10,503 nucleotides of DNA, from positions 1-10,503 of the forward strand of contig JAEWJG010000352.1 in NCBI GenBank assembly GCA_023386675.1, read 5' to 3'. Of this stretch, positions 1-7,490 are shown piece after piece (positions within the stretch are counted from its first letter, which is position 1; each line of letters starts with the position of its first letter). The notes under the pieces are model-generated. The model worked only from the letters and a program-made list of their open reading frames with translations. It had not been told where the DNA came from and ran no database searches. A program made the position numbers and the translations under genes. Source of the stretch: Actinomycetes bacterium (lineage in GTDB: Bacteria; Actinomycetota; Actinomycetes; Actinomycetales; Microbacteriaceae).

Positions 1-993
1 GGCCGCACCCGGGCCATCCGCGTCTCGGTCGCAGCGGCGGTGCTGCTGCTGATCGTCGCCGCCGTCTCGCTGACGCTGGGCGCCGCGTCCGTCGCCCCCG
101 CCGACGTCCTGGCCGCCCTCGTCGGACGGGCGGACCGGCTGACGACGTTCGTCATCCTCGACCTGCGCCTCCCTCGTCTCATGGCGGGCGCGCTCGTCGG
201 CGCGTGTCTCGGCCTCTCGGGCGCGCTCATCCAGTCGGTCGCCCGCAACCCGCTCGCCAGTCCGGACATCATCGGCATCACGGCGGCGGCGAGCGCGACC
301 GGCTCGGTCGCCCTGGTGTGGTTCGGGCTGACCGGCCTGGCACTGTCCGGGATCGTGCTGGCCGGCACCCTCGCCGCCGCCGCGCTGATCTATGTGCTGG
401 CGTGGCGCAACGGCGTCAGCGGCTACCGCTTCGTGCTGATCGGGATCGGCATCGCGGCGTTCTGCGGCGGCCTCGTCTCGTACGTGCTGACCCGCGCCGA
501 CCTCTCGAACGTGCAGCAGGCGCTGGTGTGGATCACCGGGAGCCTGAACTCGGTCGACCCGTCCGCCCTCAGCGTGCTGGCCGTCGGCACGGTCGTCCTC
601 GTCCCCTGCGCGCTGCTCGTCGGGCGCCCGCTGGGCGCGCTGTCGCTGGGCGACGACCTCGCGTCCGGTCTGGGCGTGCGGCCGGAGCGGACACGCCTCG
701 CCGTCGTCGGGGTCGCCGTGGCACTGGCCGCGCTCGCGGTCGCGGTCGCGGGACCGGTGTCGTTCGTCGCGTTCCTGGCCGCGCCGATCGCGCGGCGGCT
801 GGTCGGGCGCGGATCCCTGGCGCTGGTGCCGTCCGCGCTGCTCGGCGCGCTCATCCTCGTCGTCTCGGACATCGTCGCGCAGTTCGCGATCCCGGGCGTC
901 GTGCTGCCCGTCGGCGTCGTCACCGGCATCGTCGGCGCCCCGTATCTGCTCTGGCTGCTGGCCAGGACCAACCGAGTGGGCCGTGGAGGCTGA
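1..993 (+). CDS. FecCD-family siderophore ABC transporter permease (5' partial)
   Basis: Inner-membrane permease subunit of an iron-siderophore (or cobalamin/heme-type) importer. The frame is open from the first base, giving 330 residues, close to the usual 330-350 of the family, so only a short N-terminus is missing. It is almost entirely hydrophobic with about eight to ten membrane segments. Family hallmarks are RLPRL near residue 57, the RNPLASPDIIGI motif at residues 82-93, and the cytoplasmic coupling loop GPVSFVAFLAAPIARRLVG at residues 251-269, which contacts the ATPase. The coupling loop and the PVGVVTGIVGAPYLLWLL tail resemble E. coli FepG more than BtuC. The TGA stop lies one base before the ATG of the ATPase gene, so the two are surely one operon; a partner permease probably lies just upstream, outside the window. 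The siderophore cannot be named from sequence. Family assignment is confident; FepG-like specificity is inference. Confidence 0.93.
   Translation, partial: GRTRAIRVSVAAAVLLLIVAAVSLTLGAASVAPADVLAALVGRADRLTTFVILDLRLPRLMAGALVGACLGLSGALIQSVARNPLASPDIIGITAAASATGSVALVWFGLTGLALSGIVLAGTLAAAALIYVLAWRNGVSGYRFVLIGIGIAAFCGGLVSYVLTRADLSNVQQALVWITGSLNSVDPSALSVLAVGTVVLVPCALLVGRPLGALSLGDDLASGLGVRPERTRLAVVGVAVALAALAVAVAGPVSFVAFLAAPIARRLVGRGSLALVPSALLGALILVVSDIVAQFAIPGVVLPVGVVTGIVGAPYLLWLLARTNRVGRGG
985..989 (+). promoter_or_regulatory. Ribosome binding site of the fecE-type ATPase
   Basis: GGAGG sits inside the last codons of the upstream permease, five bases before ATG 995. This decides the start at 995 rather than the in-frame GTG at 983, which would itself overlap this site. 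The arrangement implies translational coupling of permease and ATPase. Confidence 0.8.
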
Positions 994-994
994 C

Positions 995-1819
995 ATGACA
1001 TCCGAGACCACCCTCTTCCCGGCCGCGGCGCCCGAGCTCTCGGCACGCGGGCTGTCGCTCGCGTACGAGGGCCGTACCGTCGTCGACGGGCTCGACCTCG
1101 ACATCCCCGCGGGCCGGGTCACGGCGATCGTCGGGCCGAACGCCTGCGGCAAGTCCACCCTGCTGCGGGGGCTCTCGCGCCTGCTGCCCCCGGCGTCCGG
1201 CACGGTCCTGCTCGACGGCGCCGACATCCACGGCCTGCCGACCAAGCAGGTCGCGCAACGCCTCGGACTGCTGCCGCAGACGCCGACGGCACCGGACGGC
1301 ATCACCGTCGCCGACCTCGTCTCGCGCGGACGCTACCCGCACCAGGGCTGGTTCCGGCGCTGGACGGCGGAGGACGACGAGGCGGTCACCGAGGCCATGG
1401 CCGCGACCGCGATCGCCGACCTCGCCGACCGGGCAGTGGACGAGCTGTCCGGCGGCCAGCGGCAGCGGGTGTGGATCGCGATGGCGCTGGCCCAGCGCAC
1501 CGACATCCTCCTGCTCGACGAGCCGACGACCTTCCTCGACATCAGCCACCAGCTGGAGGTGCTCGACCTGCTCCTCGACCTGAACGCCGCCCGCGGGACG
1601 ACGGTGGTCATGGTGCTGCACGACCTCAATCTGGCCGCGCGGTACGCCGGGCACCTGATCGCCATGCGGTCCGGCGCGGTGGTCGCGGCCGGCGACCCCA
1701 CGGCCGTCGTCACCGCCGACCTCGTTCGCGACGTGTTCGGGGTGGAGTCGGTGGTCGCCGACGATCCGGTGACGGGGACCCCGCTGGTTGTGCCGCTCGG
1801 GCGGCACCACACGGCCTAG
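995..1819 (+). CDS. FecE/FepC-type siderophore ABC transporter ATPase
   Basis: Cytoplasmic ATPase that powers the permease encoded just upstream; 274 residues from ATG 995, the normal size for FecE/FepC/FhuC proteins. Visible in order: Walker A GPNACGKST at residues 47-55, Q-loop around LLPQ at 92-95, the signature LSGGQRQR from 151, Walker B ILLLDE at about 171-176, D-loop FLDI at 180-183, and the switch histidine in VLHDLN at 209. GRYPHQGW after the Q-loop is typical of iron-siderophore ATPases. All catalytic elements are intact; an alanine stands where many homologues have glycine in the Walker A loop (GPNGCGKS), which should be tolerated. The gene is convergent with mazG, and its TAG stop overlaps the mazG stop within a CTAG. 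No binding protein is in view, so a complete importer would need genes to the left of the window. No terminator hairpin with a T-run is visible after the stop. Confidence 0.95.
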   Translation: MTSETTLFPAAAPELSARGLSLAYEGRTVVDGLDLDIPAGRVTAIVGPNACGKSTLLRGLSRLLPPASGTVLLDGADIHGLPTKQVAQRLGLLPQTPTAPDGITVADLVSRGRYPHQGWFRRWTAEDDEAVTEAMAATAIADLADRAVDELSGGQRQRVWIAMALAQRTDILLLDEPTTFLDISHQLEVLDLLLDLNAARGTTVVMVLHDLNLAARYAGHLIAMRSGAVVAAGDPTAVVTADLVRDVFGVESVVADDPVTGTPLVVPLGRHHTA

Positions 1820-2526
1820 GCGCCCGCGCCGGCCTCCTGCTCGCGGATCTCGTCCTGCAGGTCGCGGAGGGTCGAGCGGAGCGCGCGCTCCGCATCCAGC
1901 CCCTGCGCCTTCGCAGACGCGACGATGGCGAGCAGCAGCGGGCCGAGCTCGTCCTCGCTGCCGACCTGCACACCGCCCTGCTGCTGCAGGTCGAGCAGCC
2001 CGACCTTCTCGGCGCGGCCGAGCAGCTTGTCGGCCAGCGCGAGTGAGGGCATCCCCTGCGGGATCCCGTCGAGCACGCTGGTGCGACCCGGCTTCTCCTG
2101 CTTCTTGAGCTCGTCCCAGAAGCCGACCACGTCGTCCGCGGTCTCGGCGTGGCGCGCGTCCGCCGCCGCTCGATCGCCGAAGACGTGCGGATGACGGCCG
2201 ACCATCTTCGCGGTCATGTGCGCGGCCACATCCTGGATGTCGAAGTCCTCGCCGGGCGTGTGCGCGGCGATGTCGGCGTGGAACAGCACCTGATAGAGCA
2301 CGTCGCCGAGCTCCTCGAGCAGCTCATCCCGATCGCCGGTCTCGATCGCGTCGATCAGCTCGTAGCTCTCTTCGACGAGGTACTGCACGAGCGACTCGTG
2401 CGTCTGGTCCGCGTCCCACGGGCAGCCGCCCGGGGCCCGGAGCCGGGCCATGACGGCGACCAGCTCATCGAGCTTCGTGGCCGCGTCCGGCACCACCACC
2501 ACCGGCGCGTCCGTTGTCTCGCCCAT
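1816..2526 (-). CDS. mazG: MazG nucleoside triphosphate pyrophosphohydrolase
   Basis: Cytoplasmic hydrolase that cleaves (d)NTPs to monophosphate and pyrophosphate; the family is tied to nucleotide-pool cleaning and, in E. coli, to the MazEF/ppGpp stress response. It has 236 residues against about 263 in E. coli. The N-terminal domain is complete: LRAPGGCPWDADQTHESL at residues 29-46, then the metal-binding motif E52-E53-x-x-E56 with E72-x-x-D75 and LYQVLFHADIA. The linker carries RHPHVFG at 111-117. The C-terminal second MazG repeat is degraded: the DKLLGRAEKVGLLDL entry is present, but the EExxE helix is absent and the later EExGD position reads DELGP at 192-196, replacing the aspartate by proline. 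Only the N-terminal site is therefore predicted to bind metal. The ATG at 2526 is preceded by a strong GAGGAGGT. It is divergent from nhaA and convergent with the ABC ATPase. In many actinobacteria eno/divIC follow mazG; here they do not. Confidence 0.95.
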   Translation of the reverse strand: MGETTDAPVVVVPDAATKLDELVAVMARLRAPGGCPWDADQTHESLVQYLVEESYELIDAIETGDRDELLEELGDVLYQVLFHADIAAHTPGEDFDIQDVAAHMTAKMVGRHPHVFGDRAAADARHAETADDVVGFWDELKKQEKPGRTSVLDGIPQGMPSLALADKLLGRAEKVGLLDLQQQGGVQVGSEDELGPLLLAIVASAKAQGLDAERALRSTLRDLQDEIREQEAGAGA

Positions 2527-2530
2527 GCCG

Positions 2531-2538
2531 ACCTCCTC
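2531..2538 (-). promoter_or_regulatory. Strong ribosome binding site of mazG
   Basis: On the minus strand GAGGAGGT lies four bases before the ATG ending at 2526, nearly a perfect match to the anti-Shine-Dalgarno sequence. It fixes the mazG start. Confidence 0.8.
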
Positions 2539-2544
2539 GCTCTA

Positions 2545-2575
2545 GGATGCATCCATCCTGCCACCGGGTTAGAGT
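2545..2575. promoter_or_regulatory. mazG-nhaA divergent region: palindrome and -10-like box
   Basis: The 115 bases between mazG and nhaA hold a perfect 10-base palindrome, GGATGCATCC at 2545-2554, followed at once by a second ATCC. A -10-like hexamer TAGAGT lies at 2570-2575 pointing towards nhaA. No convincing -35 box was found at 16-18 bases, and no clear mazG -10 box was found on the other strand. The palindrome could be an operator shared by both genes, but in a short region a 10-base palindrome may be chance. Confidence 0.3.
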
Positions 2576-2583
2576 CGTCAGCG

Positions 2584-2619
2584 GTGTGCCGGGAAGTCTG
2601 GTCGGCGTCTTGTCCGTGA
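2584..2619 (+). other. Possible 11-codon leader ORF before nhaA
   Basis: Starting at GTG 2584, eight bases after the TAGAGT box, an 11-codon frame reads MCREVWSASCP and ends with TGA at 2617-2619, 22 bases before the nhaA ATG. The spacing fits leaderless translation of a short upstream peptide. There is no other support (no Shine-Dalgarno, no known homologue, no run of one amino acid typical of attenuators), so this is a weak candidate. Confidence 0.15.
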
Positions 2620-2641
2620 GCCCGCGAGAGTGGTAACCCGC

Positions 2642-3796
2642 ATGAGCATCATCCGTTCCGAACGCACCGCCGCCGGCCTCCTCCTCGGAGCCGCCGCCCT
2701 GGGCCTGCTACTGGCCAACACCGGGATCGGCCCGGCGCTGATCGACATCCAGCACGCCTACCTCGGCGGCGGGCTTCTGAAAATCAGCGTGGGCCACGCG
2801 ATCAGCGACGGCCTGTTGGCGATCTTCTTCTTCATCGTGGCTATCGAGCTGAAGCACGAGCTGGTCGCCGGCGAGCTGAACTCGGTCCAGAAGGCGATTC
2901 ATCCCGCCATCGCGGCGGTCGGCGGGGTGCTCGTGCCCGCCGGTCTCTACCTGCTCCTCACCGCGGGAACGGACGTGCAGCAGGGCTGGCCCATCCCCAC
3001 GGCGACCGACATCGCTTTCGCGCTCGGCGTGCTCGCGGTGTTCGGGCGCGGGCTCCCCAACCGGCTCCGGGTCTTCCTGCTGGCGCTCGCTGTTCTCGAC
3101 GACCTCATCGCCATCCTGATCATCGCGGTGTTCTTCACGACCGACCCCACCCTCTGGGAGCTGGGGCTGGCGGCGGTCACCGTCGCCCTGTTCGGGCTGC
3201 TCAGCCGGATGCTCCGCGGCCGGATGCGCTGGCCGCTGGGTGTCCTCATGGTGCTGCTCGCGCTGCTGACCTGGTGGCTGGTCTACGACTCCGGAGTGCA
3301 CGCGACCATCGCGGGCGTCGCTCTCGGCCTGGTCATGTCGCGCGCTCCGGCCGGCCGCGTGGCCCACGCGCTCGAACCGTGGAACAACGGTGTCATCCTG
3401 CCGCTGTTCGCGTTCTCGGCGGCGCTGGTCGTCATCCCGAACGTGTCGCCGTCGGAGCTCTCCCCCGCCTTCTGGGCCATCCTGATCGCGCTGCCGGTCG
3501 GCAAGCTCATCGGCATCACCCTGGGTGGCTGGCTCGGCTCGTTCACCCGGAAGGGACCGGATCGTGGCCGCATCTCCCTGTTCGGGATGGTCACGATCTC
3601 CGCGCTCGGCGGCATCGGGTTCACGGTGTCGTTGCTGATGAACGAGCTGGCCTTCGCCGGGTCGGAAGAGGTCCGGTCGGAGGGCACCCTCGCCGTCCTG
3701 CTGGGCTCCGGGATCGCGATCGTCGCGGCGGGCATCCTGGTCAGCGCGCTGGCGCGCCGCAACCGCCGGCTGCATCCGCATCCGGCCGACCGCTGA
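2642..3796 (+). CDS. nhaA: NhaA Na+/H+ antiporter
   Basis: Membrane antiporter exchanging cytoplasmic Na+ (or Li+) for external protons, used in pH and salt homeostasis. It has 384 residues from ATG 2642, similar to the 388 of E. coli NhaA, with about twelve hydrophobic segments. Conserved elements in order (numbered from that ATG): FFFIVAIELKHELVAGEL at about residues 62-79; GWPIPTATDIAFALG with D123 of the TM4 crossing; the ion-binding pair D153-D154 in LAVLDDLIAI, equivalent to E. coli D163/D164; SGVHATIAG; and K288 in VGKLIGI, equivalent to the E. coli K300 that goes with electrogenic exchange. The C-terminus has ALGGIGFTVSLLMNELAF. An in-frame GTG at 2630 would add four residues; neither start has a good Shine-Dalgarno (GAGAG at 2626-2630 is the nearest for ATG), so the exact start is uncertain. 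The gene is convergent with mfd with only 15 bases between stops, and is oriented against the surrounding housekeeping genes, suggesting later insertion. Confidence 0.95.
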   Translation: MSIIRSERTAAGLLLGAAALGLLLANTGIGPALIDIQHAYLGGGLLKISVGHAISDGLLAIFFFIVAIELKHELVAGELNSVQKAIHPAIAAVGGVLVPAGLYLLLTAGTDVQQGWPIPTATDIAFALGVLAVFGRGLPNRLRVFLLALAVLDDLIAILIIAVFFTTDPTLWELGLAAVTVALFGLLSRMLRGRMRWPLGVLMVLLALLTWWLVYDSGVHATIAGVALGLVMSRAPAGRVAHALEPWNNGVILPLFAFSAALVVIPNVSPSELSPAFWAILIALPVGKLIGITLGGWLGSFTRKGPDRGRISLFGMVTISALGGIGFTVSLLMNELAFAGSEEVRSEGTLAVLLGSGIAIVAAGILVSALARRNRRLHPHPADR

Positions 3797-3811
3797 GCAC
3801 GGGGACGCGGG

Positions 3812-6800
3812 TCAGCCGACCTGCTCGGCCGCCGGCTCCTTCTCCGGGAAGAGTGCTCCGAGCAGGTCGCCCACCCAGCCGATGAGGGAGGCGTCGTCCA
3901 GCGCTTCGCCGTTCACCCGCGGCATCGGCACGGTCGCCACCTTCGGGGCGGCGTGGTACTTGGACCCCGGGTACATCCGCTGCAGGCGGACCTGCAGCGA
4001 GTCCGGCAGGATCGCCGGCGCGAGCCGCAGGTTGGAGCCCATGGCGACGACCTCGCCGAGCCCGGCCTTCTGCGCCGCGCGGCGCAGGCGCGAGACCGCG
4101 ATGAGGTTCGTCACCGGCTCCGGTGGCGTGCCGTAGCGGTCGGTCAGCTCCTCGAGCACGAGGTCGATCTGGCCGTCCTTCGCGTTCGGCGAGCTGGCGG
4201 TCGAGAGCTTCTGATAGGCCTCCAGGCGCAGGCGCTCGCTGTCGACGTACTCCTCGGGGATGTGCGCATCCACCGGCAGCTCCAGCCGCAGCTCGGTCTG
4301 CCCCTCGGCCACTTCGCCGCGGAAGGTGGAGACGGCCTCCCCGATCATCCGAAGGTAGAGGTCGAAGCCGACTCCGGCGATGTGCCCGGACTGCTCGCCG
4401 CCGAGCAGGTTGCCCGCTCCGCGGATCTCGAGGTCTTTCAGCGCGACCTGCATGCCGCTGCCGAGGTCGTTGTTCGCCGCGATCGTGGACAGGCGGTCGT
4501 GCGCCGTCTCGCTCAGCGGCTTGTTCTCGTCCCACAGGAAGTACGCGTACGCGCGCTCCCGGCCACGGCCGACGCGGCCGCGCAGCTGGTGCAGCTGGCT
4601 CAGGCCGTACTTGTCGGCGCGGTCGATGATGATCGTGTTCGCGTTGGAGATGTCGAGGCCGGTCTCGATGATCGTCGTCGAGACGAGCACGTCGAAGCGG
4701 CGCTCCCAGAAGTCGACGACGACCTGCTCCAGCGCGTGCTCGTTCATCTTGCCGTGGGCGACGCCGATGCGCGCCTCCGGCACCAGTTCGGCCAGCTTCG
4801 CCGCCATGCTCGTGATGGAGCCGACGCGGTTGTGCACGAAGAACACCTGGCCCTCGCGCAGCAGCTCGCGCCGGATCGCCGCCGCCACCTGCTTGTCGGA
4901 GTACGGGCCGACGAAGGTGAGGATGGGGTGCCGGTCCTCCGGCGGGGTGGCCAGCGTCGACATCTCGCGGATGCCGGTCACCGCCATCTCCAGCGTGCGC
5001 GGGATGGGCGTGGCGCTCATCGCGAGGATGTCGACGTTCGTCTTGAGCTTCTTCAGCGCGTCCTTGTGCTCGACGCCGAAGCGCTGCTCCTCGTCGATGA
5101 TGACGAGCCCCAGGTCTTTGAAGGTCACGCCGTCGGCGAGGATACGGTGCGTGCCGATCACGACATCCACTGTGCCGTCGGCCATGCCGCGCAGGGTCTC
5201 GCGCGCCTCCTTGTCGCTCTGGAACCGGCTGAGCTGCCGCAGGTGGATGGGGAACCCGGCGAACCGCTCCTGGAACGTCTCGGCGTGCTGCTTCACGAGC
5301 AGGGTCGTGGGGACGAGCATCGCGACCTGCTTGCCGTCCTGCACCGCCTTGAACGCGGCACGGATGGCGATCTCCGTCTTGCCGAAACCGACGTCGCCCG
5401 AGATCAGGCGGTCCATCGGGATCGGGCGCTCCATGTCGGCCTTCACCTCGTCGATGGTCTGCAGCTGGTCGTGCGTCTCGGCGAACGGGAACGCCTCCTC
5501 CAGCTCCCGCTGCCACGGGGTGTCCGGCGCGAACGCGTGGCCCTTGCTGGCCATGCGTGCGGAGTAGAGCTTGACGAGCTCGACGGCGATGTCGCGCACG
5601 GCGCGGCGCGCGCGTCCCTTCGCCGCGGCCCAGTCGCTGCCGCCCATCTTCGAGAGCTGCGGCGCCTCGCCGCCGACGTACCGCGTCAGCAGGTCGAGCT
5701 GGTCGGTGGGCACGTAGAGCTTGTCGCCCGGGTAGCCGCGCTTCGACGGCGCGTACTCGAGCACGAGGTACTCGCGCTTCGACTTGACCGCATTCCGGCC
5801 GCCGCTCGACACCTCGCGCTGGGTGAGCTCCACGAACTTGCCGATGCCGTGCGTCTCGTGCACGACGTAGTCGCCGGGCTTGAGCTGCATGGGGTCGACG
5901 ACGTTCTTGCGGCGCGTGGCCAGCTTCTTGACCTGGCGGGAGTCGTAGCCGATCGTGCGGCCGTAGAACTCGGCCTCGCTGATCAGGGCGAGCTTGATGT
6001 CCGGCAGCTCGAAGCCGTGCTCGGCGGTCGCCTTGAGCAGGTAGGCGATGCCGGGTTCGGGATCGGCAGGGAACTCGTCCACGGGACGCGCGGGCAGCTC
6101 GGCCTCGGCGAGTACGTCGGCCGCACGCTCCACGAGCCCGGTGCCGGCGGCGACGATCGCGACCTGCCAGCCGTCGCGCAGGCGGGTGCGGACGTGCTCG
6201 ACGGCGCCGGACACGTTGCCCTGGAAGCTCGGGACGGCCTCGGCGCGGATGCGCACCTGCAGGTGCTCCTCGAGCTCGCGCTCCTCTGGAAGCACCTCAT
6301 CCGCCTGGAAGCCGGACATCGTCCACCACGGGTGGTCGGGGTTCGCGGCGCCCGGACGGCTGTACTTGACCGAGTCCTTCAGCTGCTGCAGCGTCATGAA
6401 GTCGCCCGCGGCCAGGTCGATCGGCGCGGCGGCGCCGACGGTCGCGGCGCTCCACGCCGCCGACAGGAACTCGCGGTTCGTCTCGGCGAGGCTGACCGCG
6501 CGGGAGGCGACGCGCTCGGGAGACAGCACGGCGACGGCCGCGCCGTCCGGCAGGTAGTGCGTGAGCGGGACCAGCCGGTCGACGAGCGCCGGAGCGAGCG
6601 ACTCCATCCCCTCGACCGGGATGCCCTCGCCGATCTTCGCGAGCAGCGACGACAGGCTCGGGAACTCGTGCTCCATCTCGCGCGCCCGCTGCCGCACCGA
6701 CTCGCTCAACAGCAGCTCACGGCTCGGTGGCAGCGAGACCGACGGGATGGGCTCGGGCAGCGACCGCTGGTCGGCCACCGAGAACGCTCGGATCTGATCC

Positions 6801-7429
6801 ACCTCGTCGCCGAAGAAGTCGACGCGGTACGGGTGGTCGGCGGTCGGCGGGAAGACGTCCAGGATGCCGCCGCGCACCGCGAATTCACCACGGCGGGTGA
6901 CCATGTCGACGCGGGCGTACGCGAGGTCGACCAGCTGGGCCGCCAGGCCGCCCAGGTCGAAGCCGCGCCCGCCGCTCCGGAGGTCGATCGTCGCGTAGTC
7001 GGTGAGGTTGTCGGCCAGCGGCTGCAGGGCGGCGCGCACGGAGGCGACCAGGATGAACGGAGCGCTGCGATCGCCCTCCGCCCAGTCGGCGAGGCGGCGC
7101 AGCGCGGTGAGGCGCTTGCCGACGATCTCGGGGCTCGGGCTGAGGCGCTCGTGCGGCAGCGTCTCCCAGGCCGGGAACTCCACGATCTCGGCGTCCGGCA
7201 GCAGGCACGGCAGCGCGCCGCGGACCGACTCGGACTCGCGCCCCGTCGCGGTGATGAGCAGCACGGCCTGCGAGGCGCCCTGCTCCGCGCGGCGGCGCAG
7301 CAGGCCCGCGAGCAGCGGAGCGCGGAGGCCGTCGGTAAGCGAGAAGTCGGCGTCGCGCGCCGCATGGGAGAGCGCGTCGGCGAACGAGGACTCGCGTGCG
7401 AGTGCGGCGACCAGACCCTGGAGTATCAC
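3812..7429 (-). CDS. mfd: Transcription-repair coupling factor Mfd
   Basis: DNA translocase that removes RNA polymerase stalled at lesions and recruits UvrA for excision repair. It has 1205 residues from GTG 7429, against 1148 in E. coli. Domains: an N-terminal UvrB-like module (about residues 1-330, with EFPAWETLPHERLSPSPE and no functional Walker A, as usual in Mfd); the RNA-polymerase-interacting CarD-like domain from KPGDYVVHETHGIGKF at about 517; helicase domain 1 with Walker A GDVGFGKT at 678-685, DEEQ at 779-782 and SATPIPRT; helicase domain 2 with VSTTIIETGLDI near 917-928 and QLRGRVGR near 950; the translocation region LKDLEIRGAGNLLGGEQSG near 1000; and the C-terminal TRCF domain ending in KEPAAEQVG. 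The open frame extends to 7579, but the upstream part is arginine- and proline-rich and unlike Mfd; GTG 7429 is preferred because homologues begin near VILQGLVAAL and because a -10 box lies seven bases upstream. It is the last gene of the rplY-pth-hydrolase-mfd series. Confidence 0.96.
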   Translation of the reverse strand: MILQGLVAALARESSFADALSHAARDADFSLTDGLRAPLLAGLLRRRAEQGASQAVLLITATGRESESVRGALPCLLPDAEIVEFPAWETLPHERLSPSPEIVGKRLTALRRLADWAEGDRSAPFILVASVRAALQPLADNLTDYATIDLRSGGRGFDLGGLAAQLVDLAYARVDMVTRRGEFAVRGGILDVFPPTADHPYRVDFFGDEVDQIRAFSVADQRSLPEPIPSVSLPPSRELLLSESVRQRAREMEHEFPSLSSLLAKIGEGIPVEGMESLAPALVDRLVPLTHYLPDGAAVAVLSPERVASRAVSLAETNREFLSAAWSAATVGAAAPIDLAAGDFMTLQQLKDSVKYSRPGAANPDHPWWTMSGFQADEVLPEERELEEHLQVRIRAEAVPSFQGNVSGAVEHVRTRLRDGWQVAIVAAGTGLVERAADVLAEAELPARPVDEFPADPEPGIAYLLKATAEHGFELPDIKLALISEAEFYGRTIGYDSRQVKKLATRRKNVVDPMQLKPGDYVVHETHGIGKFVELTQREVSSGGRNAVKSKREYLVLEYAPSKRGYPGDKLYVPTDQLDLLTRYVGGEAPQLSKMGGSDWAAAKGRARRAVRDIAVELVKLYSARMASKGHAFAPDTPWQRELEEAFPFAETHDQLQTIDEVKADMERPIPMDRLISGDVGFGKTEIAIRAAFKAVQDGKQVAMLVPTTLLVKQHAETFQERFAGFPIHLRQLSRFQSDKEARETLRGMADGTVDVVIGTHRILADGVTFKDLGLVIIDEEQRFGVEHKDALKKLKTNVDILAMSATPIPRTLEMAVTGIREMSTLATPPEDRHPILTFVGPYSDKQVAAAIRRELLREGQVFFVHNRVGSITSMAAKLAELVPEARIGVAHGKMNEHALEQVVVDFWERRFDVLVSTTIIETGLDISNANTIIIDRADKYGLSQLHQLRGRVGRGRERAYAYFLWDENKPLSETAHDRLSTIAANNDLGSGMQVALKDLEIRGAGNLLGGEQSGHIAGVGFDLYLRMIGEAVSTFRGEVAEGQTELRLELPVDAHIPEEYVDSERLRLEAYQKLSTASSPNAKDGQIDLVLEELTDRYGTPPEPVTNLIAVSRLRRAAQKAGLGEVVAMGSNLRLAPAILPDSLQVRLQRMYPGSKYHAAPKVATVPMPRVNGEALDDASLIGWVGDLLGALFPEKEPAAEQVG

Positions 7430-7436
7430 TCGGTCG

Positions 7437-7464
7437 ATTCTACGTGTCACCACCGACAGGTGAA
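7437..7464 (-). promoter_or_regulatory. Candidate leaderless promoter of mfd, with overlapping dyad
   Basis: On the minus strand a -10 box TAGAAT (plus 7437-7442, five of six consensus bases) is preceded, after 16 bases, by TTCACC (7459-7464, four of six matches to TTGACA). Only seven bases separate the -10 box from the GTG at 7429, so transcription would begin at or next to the first base of the start codon. No Shine-Dalgarno is present, which agrees. Two inverted repeats overlap the -35 side: TCACC/GGTGA at 7447-7451 and 7459-7463, and CACCACC/GGTGGTG at 7448-7454 and 7467-7473. They could serve as an operator or as a weak 3' hairpin for the upstream hydrolase transcript, though no T-run follows. 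Confidence 0.55.
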
Positions 7465-7490
7465 GGGGTGGTGGCCTCTCCCTGCTTCGG

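Noticed and set aside
2708..3781. Minus-strand frame of 357 codons opposite nhaA
   Set aside because: Charged, low-complexity antisense shadow of a clear membrane antiporter gene.
3797..3829. Possible bidirectional terminator between nhaA and mfd
   Set aside because: A short GCCGA/TCGGC stem lies at 3815-3829 inside the end of mfd, but it has only five pairs and no T-run on either strand.
3741..5516. Long minus-strand frame of 591 codons inside mfd
   Set aside because: Arg/Ala/Gly-rich shadow of the mfd reading frame with no recognisable motif.
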